Part shown: one piece after another, positions 33,104 through 44,500 of the stretch | Layout: each line of letters starts with the position of its first letter | How positions within the stretch are numbered: the stretch's first letter is position 1 | DNA from: Pseudomonadota bacterium | GTDB lineage: Bacteria; Pseudomonadota; Gammaproteobacteria; Acidiferrobacterales; UBA6901 | Direction of reading: 5' to 3' | Length of the DNA: 56,470 nt | Assembly (NCBI GenBank): GCA_021790335.1 | Contig: JAJYEE010000018.1 | Location: forward strand, 1 to 56,470 | The notes under the pieces: model-generated | Database searches by the model: none | What the model was told of the DNA's origin: nothing | What the model saw: the letters and a program-made list of their open reading frames with translations, nothing else | Position numbers and translations under genes: made by a program

Positions 33104-34180
33104 TTGGCCTCGCTGGGAAGCTTGCTGGCTAAAAAAAAGCCACCCCTCGTGGGCGTGGACATCAGCGCATCCTCGATCAAGGTTCTGGAACTGAGCAAGT
33201 CCGGGGACCATCTGCGGGTCGAGCGCTATGCAGTAGAACCCCTGCCCCAGAATGCCGTCGTCGAGCATACGATCACCGAGGTCGATCAGGTCGCACAGAC
33301 CATGCAGCGTGCGCTCAAGCGTTCGGGCACCAAGTGCAAGCATGCGGCGGTAGCCGTTGCTGGGTCACACGTGATTAGCAAGATCATCAACATGCCCGCC
33401 GGCCTTAGTGACCAGGACATGCAGACCCAGCTCGAAATGGAAGCCGATCGCTACATCCCGTATCCGCTGGATGAGGTCAACATGGACTGGGAGGTGCTCG
33501 GTTCCGCAGAAAACAGCGCCGATCAGGTAAACGTGCTCGTTGCGGCATGTCGTAAGGAAATTGTGGACGACTATCTTGCGGTGACACAAGGCGCCGGGTT
33601 GACGCCTCTTATCATCGATGTCGAAACCTATGCAATCGAGAACGCCTATTCGCTCATAGCAAAGCATATGCCCGGCGGAGGTATGGAAAAGACCGTCGCT
33701 GTCCTCGATATCGGTGCCACGACCACGAACATCAACGTCATGCACGACAATCGCTCGGTGTACACGCGCGACCACACTTTTGGAGGCCGCCAGCTCACCG
33801 AGGAAATTCAGCGTCGCTACGGTCTTTCGTATGAAGAAGCCGGCCTCGCCAAGAAGCAGGGCGGTCTGCCGGACAATTACCAGACTGATGTGCTGCGCCC
33901 GTTCATGGAAGCGATGTGCCAGGAAGTGATGCGCGCCCTGCAGTTTTTCTACTCCTCGAGCCCATACAACAGCGTCGACCAGGTTCTGCTGGCCGGTGGC
34001 TGCGCCCAGATTGCCGGCATCGATGAGCTGGTTGCGGCGCGCATCAACGTGCCGACGGCCATCGCCAATCCGTTTGTCAGCATGTCCCTGTCCTCCCGCG
34101 TCAAGCCCCAGCTCCTCAGCAATGACGCGCCTTCGCTCATGATCTGCTGCGGGCTCGCGATGCGGAGTCATGAAGCATGA
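33104..34180 (+). CDS. pilM: Type IV pilus assembly protein PilM
   Basis: This 358-residue cytoplasmic actin-like ATPase-fold protein is the base of the pilus alignment subcomplex and binds the N-terminus of PilN. It has VGVDISASSIKVLELSKSG at the start, phosphate-binding segments VLDIGATTTNINVM and the SSPYNSVDQVLLAGGCAQI region. The start is a TTG at 33104 with a purine-rich upstream sequence; homology starts there. It overlaps pilN by 4 bp (ATGA), heading a pilMNOPQ operon. Confidence 0.93.
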   Translation: MASLGSLLAKKKPPLVGVDISASSIKVLELSKSGDHLRVERYAVEPLPQNAVVEHTITEVDQVAQTMQRALKRSGTKCKHAAVAVAGSHVISKIINMPAGLSDQDMQTQLEMEADRYIPYPLDEVNMDWEVLGSAENSADQVNVLVAACRKEIVDDYLAVTQGAGLTPLIIDVETYAIENAYSLIAKHMPGGGMEKTVAVLDIGATTTNINVMHDNRSVYTRDHTFGGRQLTEEIQRRYGLSYEEAGLAKKQGGLPDNYQTDVLRPFMEAMCQEVMRALQFFYSSSPYNSVDQVLLAGGCAQIAGIDELVAARINVPTAIANPFVSMSLSSRVKPQLLSNDAPSLMICCGLAMRSHEA

Positions 34181-34746
34181 CCCGGCTAAACCTATTGCCA
34201 TGGCGCCAGTTGCGCCGCAAGGAGCAGGACCGCCAGTTGCTGAGCATTGGGATCGGTGCCGCAATTCTCATGCTGCTGATCCTGTTCTACGTGTATTTGA
34301 ACGTTAACAGCCGGATCGAACAGCAGAATAAGCGCAACCAGTACCTGACTGCCCAGATAAACAAGCTCGATGCACAGATCCGTGCCATCAGACAGCTGAA
34401 GAAGGAACGTCAGGCGCTGATCGCGCGCATGCACGTGATCCAGCAGCTGCAGGCGGACCGCACCCAGATCGTGCATGTGTTCGACAGCCTAGCGCGACGG
34501 TTGCCGCAAGGTATCTACCTGACGAGCTTGGTACAGAGCGGCACCAAAATAACGATCAGCGGCGTGGCCCAGTCCAATGCCCGCGTGTCGGCATTCATGC
34601 GTAATCTCGATGCGTCCAACTGGTTCGCAAAACCCGATCTGGATGTGATCAATGTCACGGCCCAGGGACGCGCGCGCGTAAGCAAATTCACTTTGCACGT
34701 GATCGAGACCAACAAGACCGCCAAAAAGGAAGGGTCGAAGCCATGA
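34177..34746 (+). CDS. pilN: Type IV pilus assembly protein PilN
   Basis: This 189-residue inner-membrane protein has the conserved start TRLNLLPWRQLRRKEQDRQ, which docks PilM, then one transmembrane helix (about 24-43) and a periplasmic coiled coil plus ferredoxin-like domain (GIYLTSLVQSGTKITISGVAQS). It pairs with PilO in the periplasm. It overlaps pilM and pilO by ATGA. Confidence 0.92.
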   Translation: MTRLNLLPWRQLRRKEQDRQLLSIGIGAAILMLLILFYVYLNVNSRIEQQNKRNQYLTAQINKLDAQIRAIRQLKKERQALIARMHVIQQLQADRTQIVHVFDSLARRLPQGIYLTSLVQSGTKITISGVAQSNARVSAFMRNLDASNWFAKPDLDVINVTAQGRARVSKFTLHVIETNKTAKKEGSKP

Positions 34747-35378
34747 CGCTCGACGACCTCAAAAACATAGACCTGAACAACATCGGCTCCTGGCCCTACC
34801 CGGTCAAGATCGGCGCCATAGTGCTGGTGTGTGTGCTGATACTTTTCCTCGGCTACTGGTTTGTCATCTCTGACGAGATCGATCAGCTGAGCCAGGCGCA
34901 AAGGCAAGAGCAGAGTCTCAGGCAGACGTTTCTTGAGAAAAAAGCGCTTGCTCTCAATCTACCGGCATACAAGGAGCAGATGCTGGAGATGAACGAGGCT
35001 TTTGGAACCCTGCTGCGCCAGCTGCCGGACAAGACCGAGGTCCCGAATCTGCTGGTCGACATCACGCAGGCGGGTCTGGGACGGGGTCTGCAATTTGTCC
35101 TGTTCAAGCCCGAGAAGGAAAAACCGCTGGATTTCTATGCCGAACTCCCGGTCAGCATCAAGGTCACCGGCACCTATCATGAAATGGGCGAGTTCGTGAG
35201 TGATCTGGCCGCGCTGCCGCGCATTGTGACGCTCAGCCAGATCAACATCACCAGCAAGCCCGGGACCAACCACCTTACGATGACCACCCTGGCCAAGACC
35301 TACCGCTATCTGGAGCCTGACGAGATGGTCCGTCCGGCCAGCAAACGGCCGCCATACAGGCCCAAGGTCGCAAAATGA
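34743..35378 (+). CDS. pilO: Type IV pilus assembly protein PilO
   Basis: This 211-residue inner-membrane protein has a single membrane helix (about 22-42) followed by a long coiled coil (ISDEIDQLSQAQRQEQSLR) and a ferredoxin-like periplasmic domain with FYAELPVSIKVTGTYHEMGEFVSDLA. It forms a heterodimer with PilN. ATGA overlaps join it to pilN and pilP. Confidence 0.93.
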   Translation: MTLDDLKNIDLNNIGSWPYPVKIGAIVLVCVLILFLGYWFVISDEIDQLSQAQRQEQSLRQTFLEKKALALNLPAYKEQMLEMNEAFGTLLRQLPDKTEVPNLLVDITQAGLGRGLQFVLFKPEKEKPLDFYAELPVSIKVTGTYHEMGEFVSDLAALPRIVTLSQINITSKPGTNHLTMTTLAKTYRYLEPDEMVRPASKRPPYRPKVAK

Positions 35379-35884
35379 AGTTCCGCAACGTACTGGTAAT
35401 TGCGCTTGTGGCCGTGGGTCTGTCCGGCTGCGATGGCCACAACATGGCCGATCTGCGCAGTTTCGTGAAGCATTCATATGCTAACCGTAAACCGAAGGTC
35501 GAGCCCATTCCCAAGGTGAAGCCTGCAGAGACCTTTGTGTATTCTGCAAACACACTGCCCGATCCATTTTCGCCGGAGAACCTGAAGCCGGTATCCGTGG
35601 AAAAAGGATTACGTCCGGATCTGAACCGGCGCAAGGGGCCCCTGGAGCAGTTTCCGCTCGATTCGCTGAAGATGGTCGGAACGATTTCGCGCGGCAAGCA
35701 AGTCTGGGCCATTGTTATGGCTCCGGACGGGACCGTGCACCGCGTCAAGGTCGGTACCCACATCGGACAGAATTACGGCCTTGTCACCAGGATCACGGAG
35801 GACAAAGTCCGGATTACGGAACTCATCCAGGGGCCGACGGGCCAATGGGTACAACGCGAGGCGAGCCTCGCTCTTGCGGAATAA
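35375..35884 (+). CDS. pilP: Type IV pilus lipoprotein PilP
   Basis: This 169-residue lipoprotein has a lipobox (VGLSGC, Cys about 20) and ends in a beta-sandwich domain with FPLDSLKMVGTISRGKQVWAIVMAPDGTVHRVKVGTHIGQNYG. It links the PilN/PilO subcomplex to the secretin PilQ across the periplasm. It overlaps pilO by ATGA and ends 17 bp before pilQ. Confidence 0.92.
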   Translation: MKFRNVLVIALVAVGLSGCDGHNMADLRSFVKHSYANRKPKVEPIPKVKPAETFVYSANTLPDPFSPENLKPVSVEKGLRPDLNRRKGPLEQFPLDSLKMVGTISRGKQVWAIVMAPDGTVHRVKVGTHIGQNYGLVTRITEDKVRITELIQGPTGQWVQREASLALAE

Positions 35885-35901
35885 ATCAACGGTGTGAACC
35901 T

Positions 35902-38457
35902 ATGAAAAGAACCATCACAAACCTGCAGGGAGCACGCGGCGCAAGGTCCTTCAACCTTGTCAGGCTGCTGTTCATCGTCGCCTCTATTTGTCTGGCCAAT
36001 GCGGCCGCTGCCGCCGAGATCTCGGCGATTAGCTGGGTATCGAGCGGATCATCGCCGGTGCTGCAGGTGCGCATCCAGGGCAAATCGTCATATAAGGTGT
36101 CCACCCACGAAAACGGGCAACGCCTGCGGGTCAGTTTTCCGAACACCAAACTCGGGTCTGCGGTAAGCGACCTGAGCGGTCGTGGGCCGGTGAAGGGTGT
36201 ATTTCCCTATCTCGTGCATGACGGCAGCGCGGTCCATGTGGATCTTCTGATGACCGAGCCCGGACAACTGAAGGTAGTGCCGACCAAGTTTGGCTACTGG
36301 ATCATGGCTTCCGCGAGCGCCCGCACGACCGGGACCGCGCCAGCTGCCGCGCCGGCTGTGGCCACCGCAGCGGCAGGCAGCGTTACCGGCAAGAACGTGA
36401 TCAAGGAAGTTGATTATTTTAAGCTCCCGGGAGACCGGATGCAGATCCGTTTGCTGATGGCGCAGCCGCCTGCACCGCCAGCGGCCTTCACCATCGACAA
36501 CCCTCCCAGCATTTCGTTCGATTTTGCCAACACGCAGCTGGCCCTGGCCAAGGATACCGTTCCTGTTCACGAAGGGGCAGTTTCGGACGTGATTGCGATC
36601 CAGGCGAGTCATCGCTCGCGTGTTGTCCTCAGCCTCCTGACGGCGGCACGCTATACGACAGCCGTGTCCGGCAACTACTTCATCATTACCGTTGCGAACC
36701 CGGCCAATGCTGCCCCTGCTGCTCGTTCCGCAGTCGCCCATTTTGCCACCGCCGTAGGGACCAACAGGCACAGTGTTGCGAACATCGATTTCCGCCGCGG
36801 TCCCGAGGGCGATGGTCGGGTGATTGTCAAACTTTCGGACAGCGGGGTGGGTATCAATCTGAGTCATAAGCCGGGACAGATCACCGTCGACTTTCTCAAC
36901 ACCTACCTCAAGCCATCACTGCAGCGGCAGCTTGATGTCACAGACTTTGCGACCCCGGTCCGCTATATCGACGCGTTCCAGCGTGGACGTGACGTGCGCA
37001 TGGTGATCCGCTCTGCAGGCAAATACGACCACATTGCCTACCAGACTGATGACAGCTTCACCGTGGACATCAAGCCGCTGAGCGGCAAAGCCGGAAAAAC
37101 GGCCGAGCACCGCATCTATACGGGAAAAAGGCTGTCGCTCAATTTCCAGAACATCGATGTGCGCGCCGCACTGCAGGTGCTGGCGGATTTTACGGGGCTG
37201 AACTTCGTCGCGAGCAACAACGTGAAAGGCAGCCTAACGCTGCGCCTTAATAACGTGCCCTGGGACCAGGCGCTGGCCGTGATCCTCAACGCCAAGGGGC
37301 TGGCGATGAGCCGCAGCGGCAACGTCATTACGGTCGAAACCGAGGCCGAGATGGCGGCACAGCAAAAACTGAAGCTCGGTGCACTTGAGCAGGAGCAGAA
37401 ACTGGAGCCGCTCGCGACCGCGCTGATCCCTATCAATTACGCAAAGGCCGAGGACATCGCGAAGCTTCTGAAATCCATCAAGGCGGTGAGCCCCGCCGGC
37501 CAACAGGGATATCCCATCACGGGCAGCGTCACTTACCAGAAGCTCGAGACCGAGTCCAACACGCTGCTGTCCCCGCGTGGCCAGGTTAGCGTCGACGAAC
37601 GCACCAACTCGATTCTGATCCAGGACATTCCGGAGAAGATCCGCGAGGTGCGCAAACTCATCGAAAAACTGGACAAGCCGGTGCGTCAGGTGATGATCGA
37701 AACGCGCATCGTCTATGCCACCGACGATTTCGCCAGGAACCTCGGCGTACGTCTGGGGATACAGAAAAAAGACAATACCACGGTGGTCTGCGGCTCCATC
37801 GACTGCAACAACCAGCTGCTCACCCCGGGTAGCGCGCTCAATCTCACCGGCAATGCGCTCAGCGTGAACATGGCCGCCAGTGAGATCAACACCGTATCTC
37901 CGGGGTCGCTTGCCCTCACATTCATCGGGCTGCCGAGCGGCAATCTGCTCAGCCTGGAGCTGTCGGCGCTGCAGCAGGAGGGCAGGGGCAAGATCATCGA
38001 GAGCCCGCGCATCATTACGGCCGACGAAAAGCGGGCGGTTATCGAGCAGGGACAGGAAAGGACCTTCCTTGCCCAGGGCGGCGGTTTGGGGACGCAGTCG
38101 TTCCTCACGAAGAACGCAGTACTCCGGCTGGCAGTGACGCCGCAGATTACGCCGGATAACCGTGTAATCCTGAACGTGCATATCACCAATGACAGCTTCA
38201 ATTCGGCATCGCCCTCGGACAGCACGATGAACAAGAAGCGTGTCACGACCCAGGTCCTTCTGGACAATGGCGAAACCGTGGTGATAGGCGGTATCTACGA
38301 GCAGGTGCAGAACACGACCATCAGCAAAGTGCCATTCTTTGGTGACCTGCCCCTCATCGGCTGGGCATTCAGGAATACGGATGTGCAGAATAACCGGGAT
38401 GAACTGCTGGTGTTTCTGACTCCGCGGATTCTTTCCAACCGGCTTGCCATGCGGTGA
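35902..38457 (+). CDS. pilQ: Type IV pilus secretin PilQ
   Basis: This 851-residue outer-membrane secretin has a signal peptide (about 1-40, ...CLANAAAAAEIS), two or three AMIN domains (30-400; the second and third begin near 137 and 270), a secretin N0/STN domain (SLNFQNIDVRAALQVLADFTGLNFV), N1 domain and a secretin barrel with VVIGGIYEQ and KVPFFGDLPLIGWAFRN. AMIN domains anchor it to peptidoglycan. The ATG at 35902 is preferred because an earlier in-frame ATG at 35845 lies inside pilP. It is the last gene of pilMNOPQ, and a large stem-loop follows. Confidence 0.94.
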   Translation: MKRTITNLQGARGARSFNLVRLLFIVASICLANAAAAAEISAISWVSSGSSPVLQVRIQGKSSYKVSTHENGQRLRVSFPNTKLGSAVSDLSGRGPVKGVFPYLVHDGSAVHVDLLMTEPGQLKVVPTKFGYWIMASASARTTGTAPAAAPAVATAAAGSVTGKNVIKEVDYFKLPGDRMQIRLLMAQPPAPPAAFTIDNPPSISFDFANTQLALAKDTVPVHEGAVSDVIAIQASHRSRVVLSLLTAARYTTAVSGNYFIITVANPANAAPAARSAVAHFATAVGTNRHSVANIDFRRGPEGDGRVIVKLSDSGVGINLSHKPGQITVDFLNTYLKPSLQRQLDVTDFATPVRYIDAFQRGRDVRMVIRSAGKYDHIAYQTDDSFTVDIKPLSGKAGKTAEHRIYTGKRLSLNFQNIDVRAALQVLADFTGLNFVASNNVKGSLTLRLNNVPWDQALAVILNAKGLAMSRSGNVITVETEAEMAAQQKLKLGALEQEQKLEPLATALIPINYAKAEDIAKLLKSIKAVSPAGQQGYPITGSVTYQKLETESNTLLSPRGQVSVDERTNSILIQDIPEKIREVRKLIEKLDKPVRQVMIETRIVYATDDFARNLGVRLGIQKKDNTTVVCGSIDCNNQLLTPGSALNLTGNALSVNMAASEINTVSPGSLALTFIGLPSGNLLSLELSALQQEGRGKIIESPRIITADEKRAVIEQGQERTFLAQGGGLGTQSFLTKNAVLRLAVTPQITPDNRVILNVHITNDSFNSASPSDSTMNKKRVTTQVLLDNGETVVIGGIYEQVQNTTISKVPFFGDLPLIGWAFRNTDVQNNRDELLVFLTPRILSNRLAMR

Positions 38458-38495
38458 GGCAGCGGCCGGGCGGGCTTACCGCCCGGGCCGCTGCC
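38458..38495. other. Large stem-loop between pilQ and aroK
   Basis: GGCAGCGGCCGGGCGG pairs with CCGCCCGGGCCGCTGCC across a GCTTA loop with one bulged C. Sixteen pairs, nearly all GC, form an exceptionally stable hairpin directly after the pilQ stop codon, without a T-run. It may be a factor-dependent 3' end, an mRNA processing or stability element separating pil from aro expression. Confidence 0.8.
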
Positions 38496-38539
38496 AGAAC
38501 CGGGATGGCGCTATTGATTTCTTTGCGCGTTGCTGGCAT

Positions 38540-39142
38540 ATGCCTGCAATGACCGGGTGTGATCCTCAATCGGAAGACGCTGCAGGCACGCAGCTGCAGG
38601 CGCCCATTTCCCGCATATTTCTCATCGGGCCCATGGGCGCAGGCAAGACCACCATCGGCCGCCATCTGGCGGCGATGCTTGGCATGGACTTCTGCGACTC
38701 GGATCAGGAGATAGAAGCCCGCACTGGTGCGGGCATACCGCTTATTTTCGAGATCGAAGGCGAGACGGGTTTCCGGCGGCGTGAAGAGGCGGTGATCGCA
38801 GACCTCGTTACCCGCCCCAATCTGGTGCTTGCCACTGGCGGCGGGGTCATCCTGAGCGAAGCAAACCGCGAAGTCCTCCGGCAGAACGGCATCGTCGTGT
38901 ATTTGCGTGCCGCCACCGATATCCTCGTAGAGCGCACCCGCCGGGACCGATGTCGGCCATTGCTGCTGCAATCCGACAATCCGCGTGGCAAAATCGAGGA
39001 ACTTATGCGCGTACGCGACCCGCTCTACCGAAGCACCGCCCATGTGACTGTTGACACGGATCGGAGAAGTCCGGCAGCCTTGGCGCGCGACGTGGTGGCC
39101 AAGCTGAAGTCCGAGAAGGGCAATGAAGACGCTGGTTGTTGA
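38540..39142 (+). CDS. aroK: Shikimate kinase
   Basis: This 200-residue P-loop kinase phosphorylates shikimate at its 3-hydroxyl. Walker A is [15 protein letters not shown], followed by [17 protein letters not shown] with the Asp and Arg contacts, LATGGGVIL, and the adenine-binding RDRCRPLL. The start is uncertain: ATG at 38540 or 38549 gives an N-terminal extension of about 20 residues before the family core begins. The 3' end overlaps aroB by 20 bp. The pil-aroK-aroB order is usual in gammaproteobacteria. Confidence 0.93.
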   Translation: MPAMTGCDPQSEDAAGTQLQAPISRIFLIGPMGAGKTTIGRHLAAMLGMDFCDSDQEIEARTGAGIPLIFEIEGETGFRRREEAVIADLVTRPNLVLATGGGVILSEANREVLRQNGIVVYLRAATDILVERTRRDRCRPLLLQSDNPRGKIEELMRVRDPLYRSTAHVTVDTDRRSPAALARDVVAKLKSEKGNEDAGC

Positions 39143-40208
39143 GCTGGGCGCGCGCAGCTACCCCATCTATATCGGAGCCGGGCTGCTGGAGCGCGCCGAA
39201 CCCATGGCCGGACACGTGGCCGGACGCCGGGTGCTGGTCGTTACCAACGAGACGGTTGCACCGCTCTATCTCGACAGGGTGACCGCGCGCCTGGAACGTT
39301 TCGCACCGGTGGCCGTCGTTTTGCCCGACGGCGAGCAGTACAAGACACTTGCCGATCTGAACCGCATTTTCGATGCCCTGCTGAAGCAGAGGTTCGACCG
39401 GCGCACAACGCTGGTGGCGCTGGGCGGCGGGGTAGTTGGCGACATGACCGGTTTCGCGGCGGCGATATACCAGCGCGGTGTTTCCTTCATCCAGATCCCC
39501 ACGACCCTGCTGGCACAGGTTGACTCATCGGTCGGAGGCAAGACCGGCGTCAACCATCCGCTGGGCAAGAACATGATAGGCGCCTTCCATCAACCGCGCT
39601 GCGTTGTCATCGACATCGACACGCTGAATACTCTGCCTGACAAGGAGCTTTCCGCCGGTCTCGCGGAGGTGATCAAGTATGGCCTGATTCGCGATGCCGA
39701 GTTCCTCGGTTGGCTGGAAAGCAACGTCGACAGGCTGCTCGCACGCGACCCCGAGGCTCTGGGGTTTGCCATAGAGCGTTCCTGTCGCAACAAGGCAGCA
39801 GTGGTGGCAGCCGACGAAATGGAACGCGGACAGCGTGCATTGCTTAATCTGGGCCATACGTTTGGCCACGCGATCGAAACCGGGATGGGCTACGGAAGCT
39901 GGCTGCACGGCGAAGCGGTTGCGGCCGGCATGGCGGTTGCCGCAGAGCTGTCGCACCGTCTTGGCTGGCTAGGCGCCGAAGATGCAGCGCGTGTGCGCAC
40001 GCTGCTGCAGCGTGCGCACCTGCCGACGCAGGTCCCGGCGGGGCTGGGCGCCGACCGTATGCTCGAACTGATGTCCGTGGACAAAAAGGTCGAGGACGGG
40101 CAGCTACGTCTGATCCTGCTGAAGGGGATCGGCGACGCAGTGATAAGTTCAGACGTGCCGCGGGCAGCGATTGTGGACGCACTCGACCGTTGCGTAGCCG
40201 GCGCATGA
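39123..40208 (+). CDS. aroB: 3-dehydroquinate synthase
   Basis: This 361-residue NAD- and metal-dependent enzyme makes 3-dehydroquinate from DAHP. Conserved regions include [50 protein letters not shown] and the metal-binding [12 protein letters not shown] and GEAV regions. Length fits the family. It overlaps aroK by 20 bp and dgt by 4 bp (ATGA), indicating a translationally linked aroK-aroB-dgt unit. Confidence 0.96.
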   Translation: MKTLVVELGARSYPIYIGAGLLERAEPMAGHVAGRRVLVVTNETVAPLYLDRVTARLERFAPVAVVLPDGEQYKTLADLNRIFDALLKQRFDRRTTLVALGGGVVGDMTGFAAAIYQRGVSFIQIPTTLLAQVDSSVGGKTGVNHPLGKNMIGAFHQPRCVVIDIDTLNTLPDKELSAGLAEVIKYGLIRDAEFLGWLESNVDRLLARDPEALGFAIERSCRNKAAVVAADEMERGQRALLNLGHTFGHAIETGMGYGSWLHGEAVAAGMAVAAELSHRLGWLGAEDAARVRTLLQRAHLPTQVPAGLGADRMLELMSVDKKVEDGQLRLILLKGIGDAVISSDVPRAAIVDALDRCVAGA

Positions 40209-41365
40209 ACCTGGGGCTGAAACTCGCTCCGTATGCTGCCAGCGACGAAGCTTCGCGTGGTCGCCAGTACCGCGAGCCACCACCCTCCTACCGGTCCCAG
40301 TTCCAGCGCGACCGAGACCGCATTGTGCATTGCGCGGCGTTCCGGCGCCTGGAATACAAGACCCAGGTTTTCGTGAATCACGAAGGCGATCTGTTTCGCA
40401 CCCGCCTGACGCATTCCATAGAGGTAGCACAGATAGGCCGGTCGGTCGCCCGGGCCATGAATCTCAACGAGGATCTTACCGAGGCCATCGCGCTGGCGCA
40501 CGATCTTGGACATACGCCTTTCGGCCATTCCGGCCAGGATGCGCTGAATGCGTGCATGCGCGAATTCGGCGGCTTCGAGCACAACCTGCAGTCATTGCGG
40601 GTTGTGGATCTTCTGGAGGAGAAATACGCAGGCTTCCCGGGACTTAATCTGACCTTCGAGACACGCGAAGGAATCCTGAAGCACTGTTCGCTCAGGAACG
40701 CGGCAGAGCTGGGCGAGCTGGGACGGCGTTTCATCGAAAAGAAACAACCGAGCCTGGAAGCACAGGTTGCAAATGTTGCCGACGAAATTGCGTACAATAA
40801 CCATGATGTCGACGATGGACTGCGCTCCGGGCTGATTACCATGGAGCAGCTGGGTGATATTGGGCTGTTCGGCGAGCAGTACGCGCAGGTATGCAGCAGC
40901 CATCCGGGCCTCACGGAGCGAGTCCAGGTTCACGAGATCGTACGCCGCATGATCAATCGACTGGTCGTGGACCTGATCGATAACAGCGCGCTGCTGTTGA
41001 AGGAAGCCGCGGTAACGTCTATCGACGATGTGCGCAGCGCCGTAAAGCCGCTTATCGCGAACAGCGAAGCGGTGCACAAACAGAGTCTGGAACTCAAGCA
41101 GTTCCTGCGCGATGAGCTCTATGCGCACTACCGCGTGCGGCGCATGACCCTCAAGGCGCACAAGGTCATAGAGTCGCTTTTCGGCGCGTTCATGGGTGAT
41201 GTGCGCCTGCTGCCACCCCAGTACCAGAATAAGATCAGGGGCGCCCAGGGTGTGGCGGACGGTCCTGCGCGCGCCCGTATTGTCGCGGACTATATCGCCG
41301 GCATGACGGACCGCTATGCCATCCAGGAGCACCAGCGTCTGTTCGACCCCGGCGCGTTGACCTGA
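40205..41365 (+). CDS. dgt: dGTPase-like HD-domain deoxynucleotide triphosphohydrolase
   Basis: This 386-residue HD hydrolase removes triphosphate from dNTPs. Motifs: [24 protein letters not shown], then [10 protein letters not shown] (His) and [21 protein letters not shown] (the HD pair), and a later [10 protein letters not shown] (Asp). It matches the Dgt-like subfamily without the large insertion of E. coli Dgt. I chose the ATG at 40205, overlapping aroB by ATGA. It replaces the damX gene usual between aroB and gltB in related genomes. Substrate preference is unknown. Confidence 0.9.
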   Translation: MNLGLKLAPYAASDEASRGRQYREPPPSYRSQFQRDRDRIVHCAAFRRLEYKTQVFVNHEGDLFRTRLTHSIEVAQIGRSVARAMNLNEDLTEAIALAHDLGHTPFGHSGQDALNACMREFGGFEHNLQSLRVVDLLEEKYAGFPGLNLTFETREGILKHCSLRNAAELGELGRRFIEKKQPSLEAQVANVADEIAYNNHDVDDGLRSGLITMEQLGDIGLFGEQYAQVCSSHPGLTERVQVHEIVRRMINRLVVDLIDNSALLLKEAAVTSIDDVRSAVKPLIANSEAVHKQSLELKQFLRDELYAHYRVRRMTLKAHKVIESLFGAFMGDVRLLPPQYQNKIRGAQGVADGPARARIVADYIAGMTDRYAIQEHQRLFDPGALT

Positions 41366-41546
41366 GCCAAGGGTGCAGCGCGTGTCCAGCCCGCGGCCCG
41401 CGGCGCCATGATTCCGTTACCCACCGTTGAAGGGACCGCGCGTAAAAGGTAGACTTAAGCGCTTTTTGCTTGAAATTCTCCGGAATTTGCGCATTTTCTT
41501 CGGTGCGCCCGGTCCAGCACGCGCCATTTTTTGAAAGAGGTACAAT

Positions 41547-44500
41547 GTGAGTCACTCGGGACTGCCTTCGCGGCAAGGCTTGTATGATCCCAGTCACGAG
41601 CATGACGCTTGTGGTGTCGGCTTTATCGCCCACATCAGGGGCCAGAAGAGCCATGCCATCGTCGGGCAAGGACTCCAGATCCTGAAAAACCTGAGCCACC
41701 GCGGAGCCACAGGGGCAGATCCGCTGGCCGGCGACGGTGCCGGAATTCTCATACAGCTCCCCGACGCGTTCCTGCGCCGGGAATTCCAGCGTTGCGGAGT
41801 GTCTCTGCCGGCATCCGGCTCCTATGGGATCGGCATGCTGTTTCTGCCGCGCCCGGCGGAGCAGCGTGCGGCTTGTGAGCAGGTGGTGGTGGAAACCGCG
41901 GCCGCAGAGGGCATGACGGTGCTCGGCTGGCGCGACGTGCCGACCAATAATCAGCGGCTGGGAAAGGGTGTTCGCGCCGTCGAGCCGGTAATCAGGCAGG
42001 TGGCAGTGGCGCGCGGCGAAGTCGCCACGGGCGACAGCTTCGAACGCAAGCTCTTTGTGCTGCGCAAGCGCATCGAGCATGCCGTTCGAAACCTCGGCGT
42101 GCACGGTGGCGCCGAGGCCTTTTACGTTCCATCGCTTTCCAGTCGCACGTTGGTATATAAGGGAATGCTGCTGGCGGATCAGGTGGCGGAATATTACCCC
42201 GATCTTGTGGATCCGGCCGTGGTTACGGCGATTGCACTTGTGCACCAGCGGTTCTCGACCAACACCTTTCCCACCTGGGATCTGGCGCACCCGTTCCGGA
42301 TGATCGCACACAATGGCGAGATCAATACGCTGCGCGGCAACGTGAACTGGATGGCGGCCCGCCGCGCCACCATGTCATCCCGCCTTCTGGGCAGCGACCT
42401 CGACAAGCTCTGGCCATTGATTGCCGAAGGCCAGTCCGACTCGGCATGCTTCGACAATGCCCTCGAGCTGCTGGTTGCCGGCGGTTACTCGCTGGCCCAT
42501 GCCATGATGCTGCTCATTCCCGAGGCCTGGGCGGGAAACCCGCTGATGGACGAGAGACGGCGTGCCTTCTACGAATATCACGCGTCGCTGATGGAGCCAT
42601 GGGACGGACCGGCGGCGGTTGCTTTTACCGACGGTCGCCAGATCGGCGCCACGCTGGACCGGAACGGACTGCGCCCAGCCCGCTACCTGATAACGGACGA
42701 CGACATCGTGGTCATGGCGTCGGAGACCGGTGTGCTGGCCATACCTGAAGCCAAGATCATCAAGAAGTGGCGGCTACAGCCCGGGAAGATGCTCCTTATC
42801 GACCTGGAGGCCGGACGCATAATCGACGATGCCGAACTCAAGGCCGGTCTCGCCGCGCTGCGTCCCTACCGAGCATGGCTCGATAAAACCCAGCTGGTGC
42901 TCGAGAAGCTCGCGCCCGTACCGCTACCCGAATGCGAGACGGGCGCGCTGCTCGATCGCCAGCAGGCGTTTGCCTATACGCAGGAGGACATCAAGTTCAT
43001 CTTGGCCCCCATGGCCATAAGCGGCCAGGAGCCTGTCGGGTCCATGGGCAACGACACGCCGTTGGCGGTGCTCTCGAACAGGCCGAAGCTTCTATACTGC
43101 TATTTCAAGCAGCTGTTTGCGCAGGTAACCAATCCGCCCATCGATCCGATTCGCGAAGAGCTGGTTATGTCGCTGGTGTCGTTCATCGGACCGCGCCCGA
43201 ATCTCCTTGGGCTTGATCAGGCTGAGCCGAACCGCCGGCTGGAAGTGATGCAGCCGGTGCTGACGGGCGAAGACATGGCCAAGATCCGCCGTATCCGGGA
43301 ATGCACCGACGGCAGCTTCAATGCCATCACCTTGAGCATGTGCTACCCGGTGGACCGGGGCGCTGCCGGCATGGGAGCGGCGCTCGATACGCTGTGTGCC
43401 CAGGCCGAGAAGGCGGTCAGAGGCGGTCACAACGTCCTGATTTTGTCGGACCGAGACATCGACGCGGCGCACGTGCCCGTCCCGGCGCTGCTTGCGACCT
43501 CGGCAGTGCATCACCATCTGATCCGTGAGGGGCTGCGCACCAAGGTGGGCCTTGTGGTGGAAACCGGGTCCGCACGCGAGGTGCATCACTTTGCCATGCT
43601 TGCCGGCTACGGCGCCGAGGCTGTGCATCCCTATCTTGCGTTCGAGACCATCACCGGCATGGCCGAGGCGCTGCCGGCCGATCTCAAGCCTGCGGAGGCC
43701 TGCAAGCGCTATATCAAGGCGGTGGATAAAGGGCTGCTCAAGGTCATGTCCAAGATGGGGATATCGACCTACCAATCGTACTGTGGTGCGCAGATTTTTG
43801 AGGCGGTCGGCTTGAATGGTGCGTTCGTGAACCGATATTTCACCGGTACTGCCTCCAGGATCGAAGGTGTTGGGCTTGATGTGATTGCGGAAGAGGCGGT
43901 GTGCTGGCACCAGCTGGCCTATGGAGATGCGCCCGTTTATCGCAGCGCGCTCGATGCCGGTGGTGAGTATGCGTATCGAATCCGCGGCGAGGCGCATATG
44001 TGGACGCCGCAGAGCATATCCCGGCTGCAGCATGCGACGCGGACGAACAACTATTCAACGTATAAGGAATACGCAAGCCTCATCAACGACCAAAGCCAGC
44101 GCCTCATGACGCTGCGCGGCCTGTTTGAGATCAAGGAATCCGCCAGTCCTGTATCTCTGGAAGAGGTGGAGCCTACCCGGGAAATCGTGAAACGCTTTGC
44201 TACTGGCGCCATGTCACTCGGTTCCATCTCCACCGAAGCACACACCACGCTGGCGATTGCGATGAATCGCATCGGTGCAAAGTCGAACACCGGCGAGGGT
44301 GGCGAGGATGCGCGCAGATATCCGGAGGTCAGAGAGGGCGAGTCGCTGCGTTCGCGCATCCCGAGTGTGGTTCGGGACATCGTGATGCAGCCGGGCGATT
44401 CCCTGCGTTCCAGGATAAAGCAGGTCGCTGCCGGGCGCTTCGGCGTGACAACGGAGTACCTCGTCAGTGCCGATCAGATCCAGATCAAGATGGCCCAGGG

